In this document: positions 25,408 through 34,474 of the stretch, piece after piece
How positions within the stretch are numbered: position 1 is the stretch's first letter
Layout: each line of letters starts with the position of its first letter
Assembly (NCBI GenBank): GCA_017399555.1
Contig: JAFQBW010000017.1
Coordinates: 1 to 64,000, forward strand
Length of the DNA: 64,000 bases
Direction: 5' to 3'
Origin: Methanocorpusculum sp.
Lineage (GTDB): Archaea; Halobacteriota; Methanomicrobia; Methanomicrobiales; Methanocorpusculaceae
The notes under the pieces: model-generated
Databases searched by the model: none
Told to the model about the DNA's origin: nothing
What the model saw: only the letters and a program-made list of their open reading frames with translations
Made by a program: the position numbers and the translations under genes

Positions 25408-27147
25408 ATGTGCGGAATTGTTGGGTACCTGGGATACCGACAGGCCGCAGAGGTCTGTATGGAAGGACTTCTGCGCCTCGAATACCGCGGGTATGATTCG
25501 TTTGGAATCGCAACCGTTTCTCCGGAGATTGCAGTCTTTAAAGAGACCGGAAAAATCTCTGCGGCAAAGGATGCAGTGCATCTCAAAGGCACCTGCGGTA
25601 TCGGACACACGCGCTGGGCAACACACGGAGTCCCGAGCAGAACCAACGCACACCCGTTTACGGACTGCACGGGAAAAATCGCGGTTGTCCATAACGGAAT
25701 TATTGAAAACTATGCGGCATTAAAGCGCGACCTGGAAAAACGCGGACACACCTTTGTCTCGGAGACGGATACCGAGGTAATCCCGCATTTAATCGAGGAA
25801 AAGTATACCGGAAACCTGCGCGAAGCGGTTTCCAAAATTCTGCCGCTCTTGGAAGGAGCATATGCGATTCTGGTAATTGCCGAGGGGACGGAAGAGATTG
25901 TTGCCGCCCGCAAAGGAAGCCCGCTGGTTTTAGGAGTCGGAGACCGCGAGTATGTATTCGCATCAGACGGTCTGCCGATTTTAGACTATACGCGAAAAGT
26001 CATCTACTTAGAAGACGGCGACCTTGCAGAGGTAACGCCTGCCGGATATACAATTTACCAGGGCAAAAAACCGGTTGAACGCAAGGTTGCCACGCTTGAA
26101 TGGGATGCAGCAGATGTCCGCAAAGGCGGGTTTGCACATTACATGCTCAAGGAGATGTACGAGCAGCCGGAGGTGTTCTCAAACACCATCAATTCCATTA
26201 CAGAAAATGCAGCAGCGCTCTGCCGCATCCGCGAAGCGCGGTCAGTAACGGTGGTTGCCTGCGGAACTTCAGCAAATGCATCCACGGTCTTTGCCTATCT
26301 GATGGAGTCGGTCTGCGGGATTCCCACACGCGTTGTTCTGGCATCCGAGTTCAAGTACTTCCCGACACCGAAAAACGATGTGGTGATAGCCGTCTCACAG
26401 TCCGGAGAGACCGCAGATACGATTTCCGCATTGAAGATTGCAAAAGAGCGCGGGGCAAAAACCTTCTGCGTGACAAACGTGCTCGGCAGTTCCTTAACCC
26501 GCATTGCAGAGACCACGCTTTATACGCGCGCAGGCCCTGAGGTTTCAGTTGCGGCAACCAAGTCCTTTACCGCACAGGTTGCGGCATTTATGGAGATTGT
26601 AAATATCATCTCCGGCGGAATGCTGAAAAAAGCGGTCGCAGAAATCCAGCGCTATCTCCCGGAAGCGCTGGACTGTGATGTAGAATCTGCAGTGGAACTG
26701 GTAAAGGATGCGTCAACCCTGCTCTATGTCGGACGCGGATTAAGCTACCCTATATCTATGGAGGGGGCATTGAAGATGAAGGAGATTTCCTACATCCACG
26801 CAGAAGGCTATGCGGCAGGAGAACTGAAGCATGGTCCATTTGCCCTGCTCTCCAAGGAGACTCCGGTTGTTGCGGTCTGTCTGCCGGGCAGTACGTATCC
26901 TGTTATGATGTCAAATCTAAAGGAAATAAAGGCACGCTCCGCACCGGAGGTTGTTATCGGGTGCGTGGGAGATATCGATGCCGAAGAGATTGCGGATGTG
27001 TTTATCCCGCTGCCGAAGGTCTCTGAGACGGCAGGAGTAATCCTTGCATCGGTTGTTTTGCAGATGCTGGCATACAAGACGGCTGTGGCGCTCGGTACTG
27101 ATGTGGATATGCCGAGGAATTTGGCGAAAAGTGTGACGGTGGAGTAA
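25408..27147 (+). CDS. glmS: Glucosamine-6-phosphate synthase
   Basis: Makes glucosamine-6-P from fructose-6-P and glutamine. The catalytic Cys2 (MCGIVGY) begins the class II glutaminase domain, followed by two SIS domains with GTSANAS and SQSGETADT sugar-phosphate loops and the family C terminus with AKSVTVE. Its 579 aa are a little shorter than bacterial GlmS, as in other methanogens. It is the last gene of the glmM-glmU-glmU2-glmS run and is convergent with the glycosyltransferase gene after only three bases. Confidence 0.96.
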   Translation: MCGIVGYLGYRQAAEVCMEGLLRLEYRGYDSFGIATVSPEIAVFKETGKISAAKDAVHLKGTCGIGHTRWATHGVPSRTNAHPFTDCTGKIAVVHNGIIENYAALKRDLEKRGHTFVSETDTEVIPHLIEEKYTGNLREAVSKILPLLEGAYAILVIAEGTEEIVAARKGSPLVLGVGDREYVFASDGLPILDYTRKVIYLEDGDLAEVTPAGYTIYQGKKPVERKVATLEWDAADVRKGGFAHYMLKEMYEQPEVFSNTINSITENAAALCRIREARSVTVVACGTSANASTVFAYLMESVCGIPTRVVLASEFKYFPTPKNDVVIAVSQSGETADTISALKIAKERGAKTFCVTNVLGSSLTRIAETTLYTRAGPEVSVAATKSFTAQVAAFMEIVNIISGGMLKKAVAEIQRYLPEALDCDVESAVELVKDASTLLYVGRGLSYPISMEGALKMKEISYIHAEGYAAGELKHGPFALLSKETPVVAVCLPGSTYPVMMSNLKEIKARSAPEVVIGCVGDIDAEEIADVFIPLPKVSETAGVILASVVLQMLAYKTAVALGTDVDMPRNLAKSVTVE

Positions 27148-27150
27148 GGG

Positions 27151-28281
27151 TTATTTCTGAACCCTTTCCCACTGCAGGATATTTTTTCTTCTGACAAGAC
27201 CAACTGTCAGGAAAAATTGATTCATAAGAAAACTGCTGATAAGATGTTTGGGGTTCAGCAGGGTAAAGACAATACCTGCCGCACAAACCATGAGCAGAAC
27301 TCCGCCAAGAATCGGCGAGAGGAAAAATGCTCCAAGCAGTCCAAACAGAGCTGTTAGTATGAACAATATTGGAGAGTAGAGAAGCATCCATTTTCGTTTT
27401 GGGAATGTTTCTGTCCAGAATTTTCGGTTACTGTTTTTTCCCGCATCTTTGAAAAGTCTGGTACTATTAACTAAACCATCAGCTCTGCGTATTTTTTGTG
27501 AAAACTGCTCTTTCAACGATATTGGCTGAAGCTCAAATGCCACTGCATCTGAAACGTACAATGCTCTAAAACCGTTTCTAATACACGTAAGAGCAAGATT
27601 TGCATCATCAGCACCCCTTTTCTCTTCAACATGAGGGACGGCTGTCTTCTTAAAGGCGATTAACGGTCCGTTAAAGTTGTATGTTGAATCAACAAAACTG
27701 TCATATTCACACATTTTTCCATATACAGAACGGTATGCGGTTTCCGAACCTGCAACAGAACTGTTTGAACCAACGGGAACTAAATCTGCACAGACAGCAC
27801 CAACATCATCTTCAGACAGAACATCTACCAACCGAAGAAGAGCATCGGGTTTTGTCGTAATATCCGCATCGGTAAAGATAATGATATTGTCAGAAATACG
27901 GGCGATAGCATTATTCTGACAAACAGTCTTTCCCAGACGGTGTTCCGGCTCAATAAGATGTGTTTCGAAGGGGCAGGCAGGAAGTATTTTCTTGGCGGCG
28001 GCACTGGTTTTCGGGTCTGCTCCATCATTAAAAATATACAGAGTTATTTTATCTAATGGATATTCGGTTTTGAGAATATCTTTTATTCGTTCAGCAACAA
28101 GTTCTCCTTCCTTGTATGCATTAATGACAATACTGATATTTGGATATTCAGTCCTATTTTCCTGTTTTGAAGAGCAAATGGGCTTTCCCAACTTCGTGAG
28201 GTAGTATAGGTATGGATATGCCGCACATATCCCGCATACTAAACCTGCACCGAGCAGAAAACAGCCTGCAGCCACTATCAT
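27151..28281 (-). CDS. Membrane-bound GT2 family glycosyltransferase
   Basis: A 376-aa protein with an N-terminal membrane helix (about 3-25), a GT-A domain with the DxD-type motif in FTDADITT near 140, an ED-type acid further on, and C-terminal hydrophobic segments at about 300-345. This is the layout of processive or lipid-linked glycosyltransferases that act at the cytoplasmic face. The gene is more A/T-rich than its neighbours. Its place between the UDP-GlcNAc genes and aglB suggests a role in building the lipid-linked glycan; the substrate is not known. Confidence 0.85.
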   Translation of the reverse strand: MIVAAGCFLLGAGLVCGICAAYPYLYYLTKLGKPICSSKQENRTEYPNISIVINAYKEGELVAERIKDILKTEYPLDKITLYIFNDGADPKTSAAAKKILPACPFETHLIEPEHRLGKTVCQNNAIARISDNIIIFTDADITTKPDALLRLVDVLSEDDVGAVCADLVPVGSNSSVAGSETAYRSVYGKMCEYDSFVDSTYNFNGPLIAFKKTAVPHVEEKRGADDANLALTCIRNGFRALYVSDAVAFELQPISLKEQFSQKIRRADGLVNSTRLFKDAGKNSNRKFWTETFPKRKWMLLYSPILFILTALFGLLGAFFLSPILGGVLLMVCAAGIVFTLLNPKHLISSFLMNQFFLTVGLVRRKNILQWERVQK

Positions 28282-28352
28282 ATGATATTTGTATCTTTTT
28301 TCTCACACATAAGAGTGCTGTTCTTTTTTTGACACAAGAGAGCCATCCAGTT

Positions 28353-28384
28353 AGTTTATCACATATTGCTTCCAAAATATACAT
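28353..28384 (+). promoter_or_regulatory. Promoter of aglB
   Basis: AGTTTATCAC at 28353-28362 and AAATATACAT at 28375-28384 form the box-plus-initiator pair seen elsewhere in the window. Unlike other cases the leader is longer, about 25 bases, with GTGAG as a possible ribosome-binding site before the ATG at 28407. Confidence 0.45.
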
Positions 28385-28406
28385 ATCTACTATTTCACGT
28401 GAGAGT

Positions 28407-31007
28407 ATGGATTTCAGTTTCTGGAACAACAAAAAATATCGATACGGAATTATCGGCGGCGCTCTGCTTCTGATTACCGTACTCGCCCTTGCAGTCCGTC
28501 TTCTGCCGATGGGAGATCTCGTCGGTACCGGAGACATGATTGCAGGCCCTGATGCATGGTACAATCTGCGTCTGGTTGAAGTACTGCTTGCTTCCGGCGG
28601 ATTTATTTTCTTTGAGCCGATGACGTTATTCCCGACTGGACAGGATATCGTCTGGGGTCCGCTGTTTACCTACATTTCAGCATTCTTCGGTCTCTTTGCC
28701 GGAGAGGCAGGAAGAGTTGCCTTAATTGATGCAGTTTCCTGGACGCCGGCAGTTCTCGGCGCACTGATGGTACCGGTGATGTTTTTCCTCGGAAAAAAAC
28801 TCGGCGACTGGAAGACAGGCCTTCTTGCAGGACTCTTTGTCGCGGTAATCGGCGGCCAGTTCTTTGCCCGTTCCATTTACGGACACTTTGACCACCACAT
28901 TGCAGAGACGCTGTTTTCCACACTCTTTGGAATGTGTTACGTCTTAGCACTTGCCAACCTGCGCGGAAAGGAGATTTCGCTGAAAAATAAAGCAAGCCTG
29001 AAACTGCCGGTTATTTTCGGAATTGTTTCCGGCATTGCATACTTCCTCGGTCTTCTGACAATGACAACCCTTGTTGTCTTTGGTCTCTTTGCCGCAGTTT
29101 TCACGCTTGTTCAGTTCATTCTGGATGTAAAAGCAGGCAAACCAACCGAGTATCTGCTCATCCTGAATATCCTTACCTTCGGGGTTGCTGTCCTCGGACT
29201 GCTTGTTTACGGAATTAAGGATTTTGGATTTGGATTCTACAGTTATTCCCTCGCTCTTCTTGCAGCTCAGATACTGGTAATTCTTGGAACTATCTTCCTC
29301 TATGCTCTGCAGAAAATTACTGCAAAACTGGAAAAACCCTGGTACATTTATCTTGCCTCAATTGGGGGTGTTATAGTTATTGGTATTCTTGCAGTGTGGA
29401 TTATTCTTCCAGACCTGTTTGGATCAATGCTTTCAAACCTCCTGAGCTTCTTTACCAATAATTCAACTGCAGCGACAATTCAGGAAATGTCCTCCTGGTC
29501 CGTTGAACAGGCAGTATCCTCCTTCGGCTGGGGACTGCTGCTTGCGGTCGGCGGATTTGCAGTCCTTGTCTGGCAGGTTATCCGCCGTGAAACACCAGCA
29601 GCACTCTTTGTTCTTATCTGGTCACTCTTCATGTTCTTGGCAACAGTTGCCCACATTCGCTGGGAGTACTTCTTTGCAGTGAACATCGCACTGCTTGCTG
29701 CGGTCTGTGTATCCTGGGCAATCTCCTTTGCCGCAGATGAGGTGAAAAAACTCCTCGGCAAAAAACAGCCGGCAGAAGCTCCGGTTGGAAAGAAGGGAAA
29801 GAAGGCAGTATCCACTGTTTCCGACAAGCCGGATGTTTTAAAGATTGGTGTACTGGCAGTTGTTGTACTGGTTGCTCTTGTCTTTACCGGAATGTCTGCT
29901 GCAGCAGCAGTGAATACCGCATCCGCATACGGTCAGGCAGGCGGCACCGAGAAGGATTGGATTGAAGCAACCGAGTGGCTTGTCACCGGAACGCCGGAGA
30001 CCGGCATTGACTACTACACACTCTATGATGAGGAAGGATTCTCCTACCCGGCAGAGGCATACGGTGTTATGTCCTGGTGGGATTACGGACACTACATCAC
30101 AACGATAGGGGAACGCATCCCGAACAGCAACCCATTCCAGGCAGGAGTTTCCGGTGAGTACGGAGCCGCACAGGTTTTAACGGCAACCGATGAGGATGCT
30201 GTCGTCGAGAAACTTGATTATCTCGGAACCAAATATGTCATGACCGATTATCAGATGGCAGGCAGTAAGTTCGGCGCCATGTCCATCTGGGCAAACACCA
30301 CCCTGCAGACCGCACCGTTCTACACCTATCTCCTGCAGCAGAGTTCAACCGGTGCATACTCTGTTGTCTCTGCACAGACGCCGGAGTACTACAACACCTT
30401 AACTGCACGGTTACAGAACTTCGACGGCTCATACACGGAAGCAGGATCTGTTGCTCTGGTCTTAACGGACAACTCTGCCGGATACGGCTATCCGGTCATC
30501 ACCTACACGAAATCCTACGCAAACGCTGATGACGCGTGGAAGGCGGCAAAGGAATACAACGCACAGAACGCAAACACCGCAGCCGGAAAGTACGCATACG
30601 TAATCTCCATCCCGACTGATGTTACCAACTACTTCGACCCGAATGTGGATGTCGCAGCCCTCAAACACTTCCGCCTTGTCCACGAGTCCGACACCTATCT
30701 GATTCCGAAAGACAGCTACTCGTATTACCTCACCGAGCCGAACGGCGGCGGTACTGCATGGGTCAAGACATTTGAGTACGTGGAAGGCGCAGTCATCAAA
30801 GGAAACGGCATCATCTCAATTGATGTCACCACCAATAACGGCAGAACCTTCACCTATCGTCAGGTAAGCGAGAACGGTCAGTTTGTTGTTCCGTACGCAA
30901 CCGGACAGACTGGTGAAATCAAGACCGGCATCTACAAGATTGAGGGAAGCGGTCAGACCTTTACTGTCTCTGAGAAGGCAGTCCAGAACGGACTGACTGT
31001 CAACTAA
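28407..31007 (+). CDS. aglB: Oligosaccharyltransferase AglB (STT3 family)
   Basis: Transfers the lipid-linked glycan to Asn in N-X-S/T sequons of S-layer and other exported proteins. It has 866 aa: about 13 membrane helices up to residue 510, then a soluble domain containing the catalytic WWDYG motif at 557-561. The first acidic residue lies in GPDAWYN (D49), and an HFDHH motif follows in the second external loop. The start at 28407 places the first helix normally; an in-frame extension overlaps the divergent gene. The last 22 codons recur in degenerate form near 31787. Confidence 0.95.
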   Translation: MDFSFWNNKKYRYGIIGGALLLITVLALAVRLLPMGDLVGTGDMIAGPDAWYNLRLVEVLLASGGFIFFEPMTLFPTGQDIVWGPLFTYISAFFGLFAGEAGRVALIDAVSWTPAVLGALMVPVMFFLGKKLGDWKTGLLAGLFVAVIGGQFFARSIYGHFDHHIAETLFSTLFGMCYVLALANLRGKEISLKNKASLKLPVIFGIVSGIAYFLGLLTMTTLVVFGLFAAVFTLVQFILDVKAGKPTEYLLILNILTFGVAVLGLLVYGIKDFGFGFYSYSLALLAAQILVILGTIFLYALQKITAKLEKPWYIYLASIGGVIVIGILAVWIILPDLFGSMLSNLLSFFTNNSTAATIQEMSSWSVEQAVSSFGWGLLLAVGGFAVLVWQVIRRETPAALFVLIWSLFMFLATVAHIRWEYFFAVNIALLAAVCVSWAISFAADEVKKLLGKKQPAEAPVGKKGKKAVSTVSDKPDVLKIGVLAVVVLVALVFTGMSAAAAVNTASAYGQAGGTEKDWIEATEWLVTGTPETGIDYYTLYDEEGFSYPAEAYGVMSWWDYGHYITTIGERIPNSNPFQAGVSGEYGAAQVLTATDEDAVVEKLDYLGTKYVMTDYQMAGSKFGAMSIWANTTLQTAPFYTYLLQQSSTGAYSVVSAQTPEYYNTLTARLQNFDGSYTEAGSVALVLTDNSAGYGYPVITYTKSYANADDAWKAAKEYNAQNANTAAGKYAYVISIPTDVTNYFDPNVDVAALKHFRLVHESDTYLIPKDSYSYYLTEPNGGGTAWVKTFEYVEGAVIKGNGIISIDVTTNNGRTFTYRQVSENGQFVVPYATGQTGEIKTGIYKIEGSGQTFTVSEKAVQNGLTVN

Positions 31008-31016
31008 TTTTTTTTT
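31008..31016 (+). terminator. Oligo-T terminator after aglB
   Basis: Nine T residues directly after the aglB stop codon. A near-identical T-tract follows the duplicated aglB tail at 31853. Confidence 0.55.
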
Positions 31017-31063
31017 CTGCAAAACATCTTATCTCAGGAAAGCATATAGATACATTATCAGAA

Positions 31064-31393
31064 ATGTCAGGGTACATCAGTATCAAAGAGGAAGTACTTT
31101 CCCGAATCGGACAGAACATGCCGGAGATACAATCACGTTTTGGTATCGAAAGTCTCGGTATCTTCGGATCAGTTTCACGCGGGGAAGATACTGTTGAATC
31201 AGATATTGATGTTCTGTACAGATTTTCAACCCCTTCCATCACGCTTAGTCAGTTTATGGGATTGAAGGAGTATCTGGAAGACCTCTTCGGCAGAAATGTT
31301 GACCTTGTCAGTCTGGACTGGATTGAACCGAAAATCGAACTCAAAGTAAAAGGAGACATGATTCTGTTTTCTGCACCTGCTGCTGAAGTATGA
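31064..31393 (+). CDS. mntA: MntA-type nucleotidyltransferase (antitoxin), copy 1
   Basis: A 109-aa minimal nucleotidyltransferase with GS-x10-DxD: GS at 35-36 (GSVSRG) and D47/D49 (SDIDVL). In MNT-HEPN systems this enzyme inactivates the HepT RNase by adding AMP units to its active-site tyrosine. It overlaps hepT by four bases. It is homologous along its length to the second copy at 58305. The gene and its partner lie between aglB and a degenerate copy of the aglB 3' end and are more A/T-rich than flanking genes, which suggests recent arrival. Confidence 0.9.
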   Translation: MSGYISIKEEVLSRIGQNMPEIQSRFGIESLGIFGSVSRGEDTVESDIDVLYRFSTPSITLSQFMGLKEYLEDLFGRNVDLVSLDWIEPKIELKVKGDMILFSAPAAEV

Positions 31394-31728
31394 AAGATGA
31401 TGCAGTCTACCTTGGTCACATGGCAGAGCGCTGCCGAAAAATTCTTCGGATAACATATGGAATATCACCTGAAGCATTCTTTGAAGATGAGGATTTGCAG
31501 GATGTTGTTATCCGGTCTCTTGAGATAATCGGAGAGGCCACAACACATATCTCAGATGATATAAAAGAACAGTTTTCTGATATCAAATGGGTGCATTGGA
31601 AAAACTTCCGCAATGTTATGATTCATCAATATTTCAGAATAGATATGCATTTGGTTCTCGGAGTTGTCAGGAATGATGTTCCGCAGCTTCTCTCGTGTAT
31701 TGAATCCATTCTCGATTCGTTGTCATGA
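31390..31728 (+). CDS. hepT: HepT-type HEPN ribonuclease toxin (DUF86), copy 1
   Basis: A 112-aa helical HEPN protein. The RNase motif R-x4-H-x-Y is complete (R74, H79, Y81 in RNVMIHQY), so it should be active unless modified by MntA. The start overlaps the mntA stop (ATGA). HEPN/MNT pairs act as toxin-antitoxin modules and in some hosts in defence. It is similar in length and motifs to the minus-strand copy at 57979. Confidence 0.9.
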   Translation: MKDDAVYLGHMAERCRKILRITYGISPEAFFEDEDLQDVVIRSLEIIGEATTHISDDIKEQFSDIKWVHWKNFRNVMIHQYFRIDMHLVLGVVRNDVPQLLSCIESILDSLS

Positions 31729-31771
31729 AGTTGGGACAGTATCAAATGCCCGGGTTTTGCTCCTTCCGTTG

Positions 31772-31852
31772 AATATTTTCTATCCTGAAGGAAGCGGTCA
31801 GACCTATACCGTCTCTGAGAATGCAGTTCAGAACGGACTGACTGTCAACTAA
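31772..31852 (+). pseudogene. Remnant 3' end of a second aglB
   Basis: From 31787 to the stop at 31850-31852, 22 codons including the stop match the aglB end at 30942-31007 with five base changes, three of them silent (the others F to Y and K to N); the following T-tract is also shared. Similarity fades upstream of about 31772. No other part of an aglB remains. It is either the scar of a lost tandem aglB paralog or a by-product of insertion of the MntA-HepT module. Confidence 0.75.
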
Positions 31853-31894
31853 TTTTTTTCTTTCTTCTTTTTCAACTCTCCCACTGAAACCACA

Positions 31895-31929
31895 CCTTTA
31901 TCCGCTTACACGCCGAAGATATACATATA
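31895..31929 (+). promoter_or_regulatory. Promoter of the DUF2098 gene
   Basis: CCTTTATCC at 31895-31903 and GATATACATAT at 31919-31929 lie directly ahead of the ATG at 31931. With transcription starting in the second element the mRNA would be nearly leaderless. Confidence 0.5.
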
Positions 31930-31930
31930 T

Positions 31931-32212
31931 ATGAGCGAATTTGAAATCGGTCAGACCGTGCGCTACTCCCGTACCGGAACCGTTGGAAAAATTGTCTCCT
32001 TCGCTGAAATCGACGGCAGCACCTTCGCAGAAATTGACACAACCGGTCTGCTGTACCGCATCGACCAGTTAGTGGAAATCCACGAAGAGATGCGGGCATC
32101 GGCAGAGAAAGTCGATGTCAAGAAACAGATTCTTGATGAGCGGGAAAAACTCCGCGAGATGCAGGAGTCTGCCTGGCTGAATGTTGACCAGAGCTGTGAG
32201 GGCGGAGGATAA
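31931..32212 (+). CDS. DUF2098 protein
   Basis: A 93-aa protein with an N-terminal small beta-barrel (IGQTVRYSRTGTVGKI) and a C-terminal charged helix of about 40 residues with coiled-coil character. The pattern fits DUF2098, a family found mainly in methanogens and of unknown function. It lies alone between the aglB region and the aIF2gamma operon. Confidence 0.85.
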   Translation: MSEFEIGQTVRYSRTGTVGKIVSFAEIDGSTFAEIDTTGLLYRIDQLVEIHEEMRASAEKVDVKKQILDEREKLREMQESAWLNVDQSCEGGG

Positions 32213-32278
32213 TCCTCGACCACACAGGTATATCAGTCTTGAAGACAATTATATAAGGAGTACGGAGGTTTTGGTAAC

Positions 32279-33511
32279 TTGAATGATCCTACAATACCCA
32301 ATGTAAATATCGGCGTTGTCGGCCATGTCGATCACGGCAAGACGACGCTTGTCGGTCAGCTTACCGGGTCCTGGACTGACCGCCACAGCGAAGAGCTGAA
32401 GCGCGGCATCTCGATTCGCTTAGGCTACGCTGACGCCACGTTCTATAAATGTCAGAAATGCGGAGCTGACGGATGGTCAAACACCAATGTCTGTCCGAAC
32501 TGCGGAGAAAAGATTGAGGCAGTCCGCTCAGTATCTTTTGTCGATGCACCAGGCCACGAGACCTTAATGGCCACCATGCTTTCCGGTTCTGCAATCATGG
32601 ACGGCGCAATGCTTGTAATTGCCGCAAACGAGCCGTGCCCGCAGCCGCAGACCAAAGAGCACTTAATGGCTTTAGAGCTTACCGGCATCAAAAACATCGT
32701 CATCGTTCAGAACAAGATTGATGTCGTGCCGCAGAAGCAGGCTATCGAAAACTACAAGCAGATTAAGGCATTCGTTAAGGGAACCGTTGCAGAAAACGCA
32801 CCGATTATCCCGGTCTCCGCACAGAAAAAGATTAACTTCAATATGTTAATCGATGCGCTCGACACCGTCATCCCGAATGAGGAACGTGATTCCGAAGCAT
32901 CCCCGGTGATGCTTATCGCACGCTCGTTTGACGTCAACCGTCCGGGAAGTTCCTGGAAGGAGATTAAAGGCGGTGTTATCGGCGGATCTCTTATCAGAGG
33001 AGAGTTCCACGAAGGAGACGAGATTGAAATCCGTCCGGGAAGACAGTACATGTCTGAGAATAAGGCAAAGTGGGAGCCGATTATTACCAAAATCACCTCT
33101 ATGAACAAGGCTTCCCGCAAAGTGCCGACCGCAACCCCCGGAGGACTCGCAGCTATCGGAACCAAACTCGACCCGGCGATTACCAAGAGCGACACTTTAG
33201 TCGGTCAGGTCGCAGGCGCTGTCGGCGAACTGCCGCCGGTCTGGGACAAGATGAAGTTCAACGTCCAGTTAATGGACAGAGTTGTCGGTTCCGCATCCGA
33301 GCTCCACATCGACCCGCTCCGCTTAAAAGAGCCGCTGATGCTTTCCGTTGGAACTGCAGTCACTGTCGGTGTGGTTACTGCATCCAAGAAGAATGTGGTT
33401 GAAGTAATCCTGAAACGGCCTGTCTGTGCGGAAGTAGGATCCCGTATCGCAATCAGCCGTCAGGTCGGAGGAAGATGGCGGTTAATCGGAATGGGACTTC
33501 TCACCGAGTAA
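32279..33511 (+). CDS. eif2g: Translation initiation factor aIF2 subunit gamma
   Basis: The GTPase core of archaeal IF2, which binds Met-tRNAi. P-loop GHVDHGKT is at 15-22, G3 is DAPGH, and a zinc knuckle (C58, C61, C72, C75) follows switch I. At 410 aa it is of normal length. The start is TTG at 32279: the family N terminus fits it, no in-frame ATG or GTG is nearer, and GGAGG lies at 32265-32269. A weak start on a core gene may moderate its level. It overlaps the PIN gene by 37 bases. Confidence 0.96.
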   Translation: MNDPTIPNVNIGVVGHVDHGKTTLVGQLTGSWTDRHSEELKRGISIRLGYADATFYKCQKCGADGWSNTNVCPNCGEKIEAVRSVSFVDAPGHETLMATMLSGSAIMDGAMLVIAANEPCPQPQTKEHLMALELTGIKNIVIVQNKIDVVPQKQAIENYKQIKAFVKGTVAENAPIIPVSAQKKINFNMLIDALDTVIPNEERDSEASPVMLIARSFDVNRPGSSWKEIKGGVIGGSLIRGEFHEGDEIEIRPGRQYMSENKAKWEPIITKITSMNKASRKVPTATPGGLAAIGTKLDPAITKSDTLVGQVAGAVGELPPVWDKMKFNVQLMDRVVGSASELHIDPLRLKEPLMLSVGTAVTVGVVTASKKNVVEVILKRPVCAEVGSRIAISRQVGGRWRLIGMGLLTE

Positions 33512-33888
33512 ACGTAGTCTTTGATACGAATGCATTAATGATGCCGGCGCAGTTCGGCGTTGACCTCTTTGGAGGGCTTACCGAACTGCTCGGCGGGTAT
33601 GACGCATGGGTTCTTCCCGAAGTCGTATCCGAACTGCGCGGGCTTACCAATGGTTTCGGGAAAAACGCGGCTGCCGCACGGTTTGGTTTAACCGTTGCCG
33701 CCCGCTGTAAGCTTCTCGAACCATGGGATGAAGACATCCCGGTTGACGATAAAGTGGTGGCCAACGCACGAGAGATTAATGCTGTAGTAGTGACAAATGA
33801 TAGAGAACTAAAAAAGAAACTCATCGACCAGCAGATTGCGGTTGTGGTCCTGCGTTCGCGATGCAGGCTTGAGTTGATTGGAAAATAA
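33475..33888 (+). CDS. PIN-domain ribonuclease (Fcf1/VapC-like fold)
   Basis: A 137-aa PIN protein: first acid D17 in VVFDTNALM, the middle acidic helix with VVSELRGL, and the final VVTNDREL motif, so the metal site looks complete. It is encoded between aIF2gamma and Rpo7 as in many euryarchaea, with no antitoxin next to it, so a housekeeping role in rRNA processing (as for eukaryotic Fcf1/Utp24) is more likely than a toxin. Its start overlaps the end of aIF2gamma by 37 bases. Confidence 0.88.
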   Translation: MAVNRNGTSHRVNVVFDTNALMMPAQFGVDLFGGLTELLGGYDAWVLPEVVSELRGLTNGFGKNAAAARFGLTVAARCKLLEPWDEDIPVDDKVVANAREINAVVVTNDRELKKKLIDQQIAVVVLRSRCRLELIGK

Positions 33889-33907
33889 CAGAGTCAGCGA
33901 GAAACAT

Positions 33908-34474
33908 ATGTATTACAAACTGAAATTAAACGATAAAGTCAGAGTTCCGCCGGAGCGTATGGGAGAAGACCTCAATACTGTTATCTTAGACGTCTTACAG
34001 GAACAGTTTGAGGGAAGTGTTGACAAGGAGATGGGTATCTTTATCGCTGTCACCGGCGTTCAGCGTGTCGGCGAGGGTGAGATTATTTACAGTGACGGCG
34101 GCGTTTACTATGACGTTGACTTCGAAGCTGTCGTTCTCCGCTTAGCCCTGCAGGAAGTTATCGAAGGTATTGTAGTCGAAACCACGAGCTTTGGTGCATT
34201 TATCTCTCTTGGCCCGATTGATGCGATGCTCCACATGAGTCAGATTTCCGATGAGTACATCGACTATGACGAGAAGAACTCCCGCCTTGTCTGCAAGGAT
34301 TCCGGCAGACACTTAGGTGTCGGCGATACTGTCCGTGCCCGTGTTGTTGCACTCTCCTTAAACGAGCGTGACCCGCGTGAGTCCAAGATTGGTCTGACCA
34401 TGCGCCAGCCGGGACTCGGCAGCCTTGCATGGATTGAAGCTGACAGAAGCAGCGAGAAGCAGGAGACTGCATAA
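33908..34474 (+). CDS. rpo7: RNA polymerase subunit Rpo7 (E')
   Basis: A 188-aa subunit of the Rpo4/7 stalk of archaeal RNA polymerase, which binds emerging RNA and helps initiation and termination. The N-terminal tip domain begins YYKLKLNDKVRVPPE, and an S1/OB RNA-binding domain fills about 80-180. The start at 33908 matches the family N terminus; the in-frame upstream start lies inside the PIN gene. The last base of the stop is the first base of spt4. Confidence 0.95.
   Translation: MYYKLKLNDKVRVPPERMGEDLNTVILDVLQEQFEGSVDKEMGIFIAVTGVQRVGEGEIIYSDGGVYYDVDFEAVVLRLALQEVIEGIVVETTSFGAFISLGPIDAMLHMSQISDEYIDYDEKNSRLVCKDSGRHLGVGDTVRARVVALSLNERDPRESKIGLTMRQPGLGSLAWIEADRSSEKQETA

Noticed and set aside
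28212-28406. Longer start for AglB
   Set aside because: The extension crosses the promoter pair and the start of the divergent glycosyltransferase gene and adds no membrane-topology logic.
33475-33888. PIN protein as a VapC toxin of a toxin-antitoxin pair
   Set aside because: No VapB-like antitoxin is adjacent; flanking genes are aIF2gamma and Rpo7, a conserved housekeeping context.
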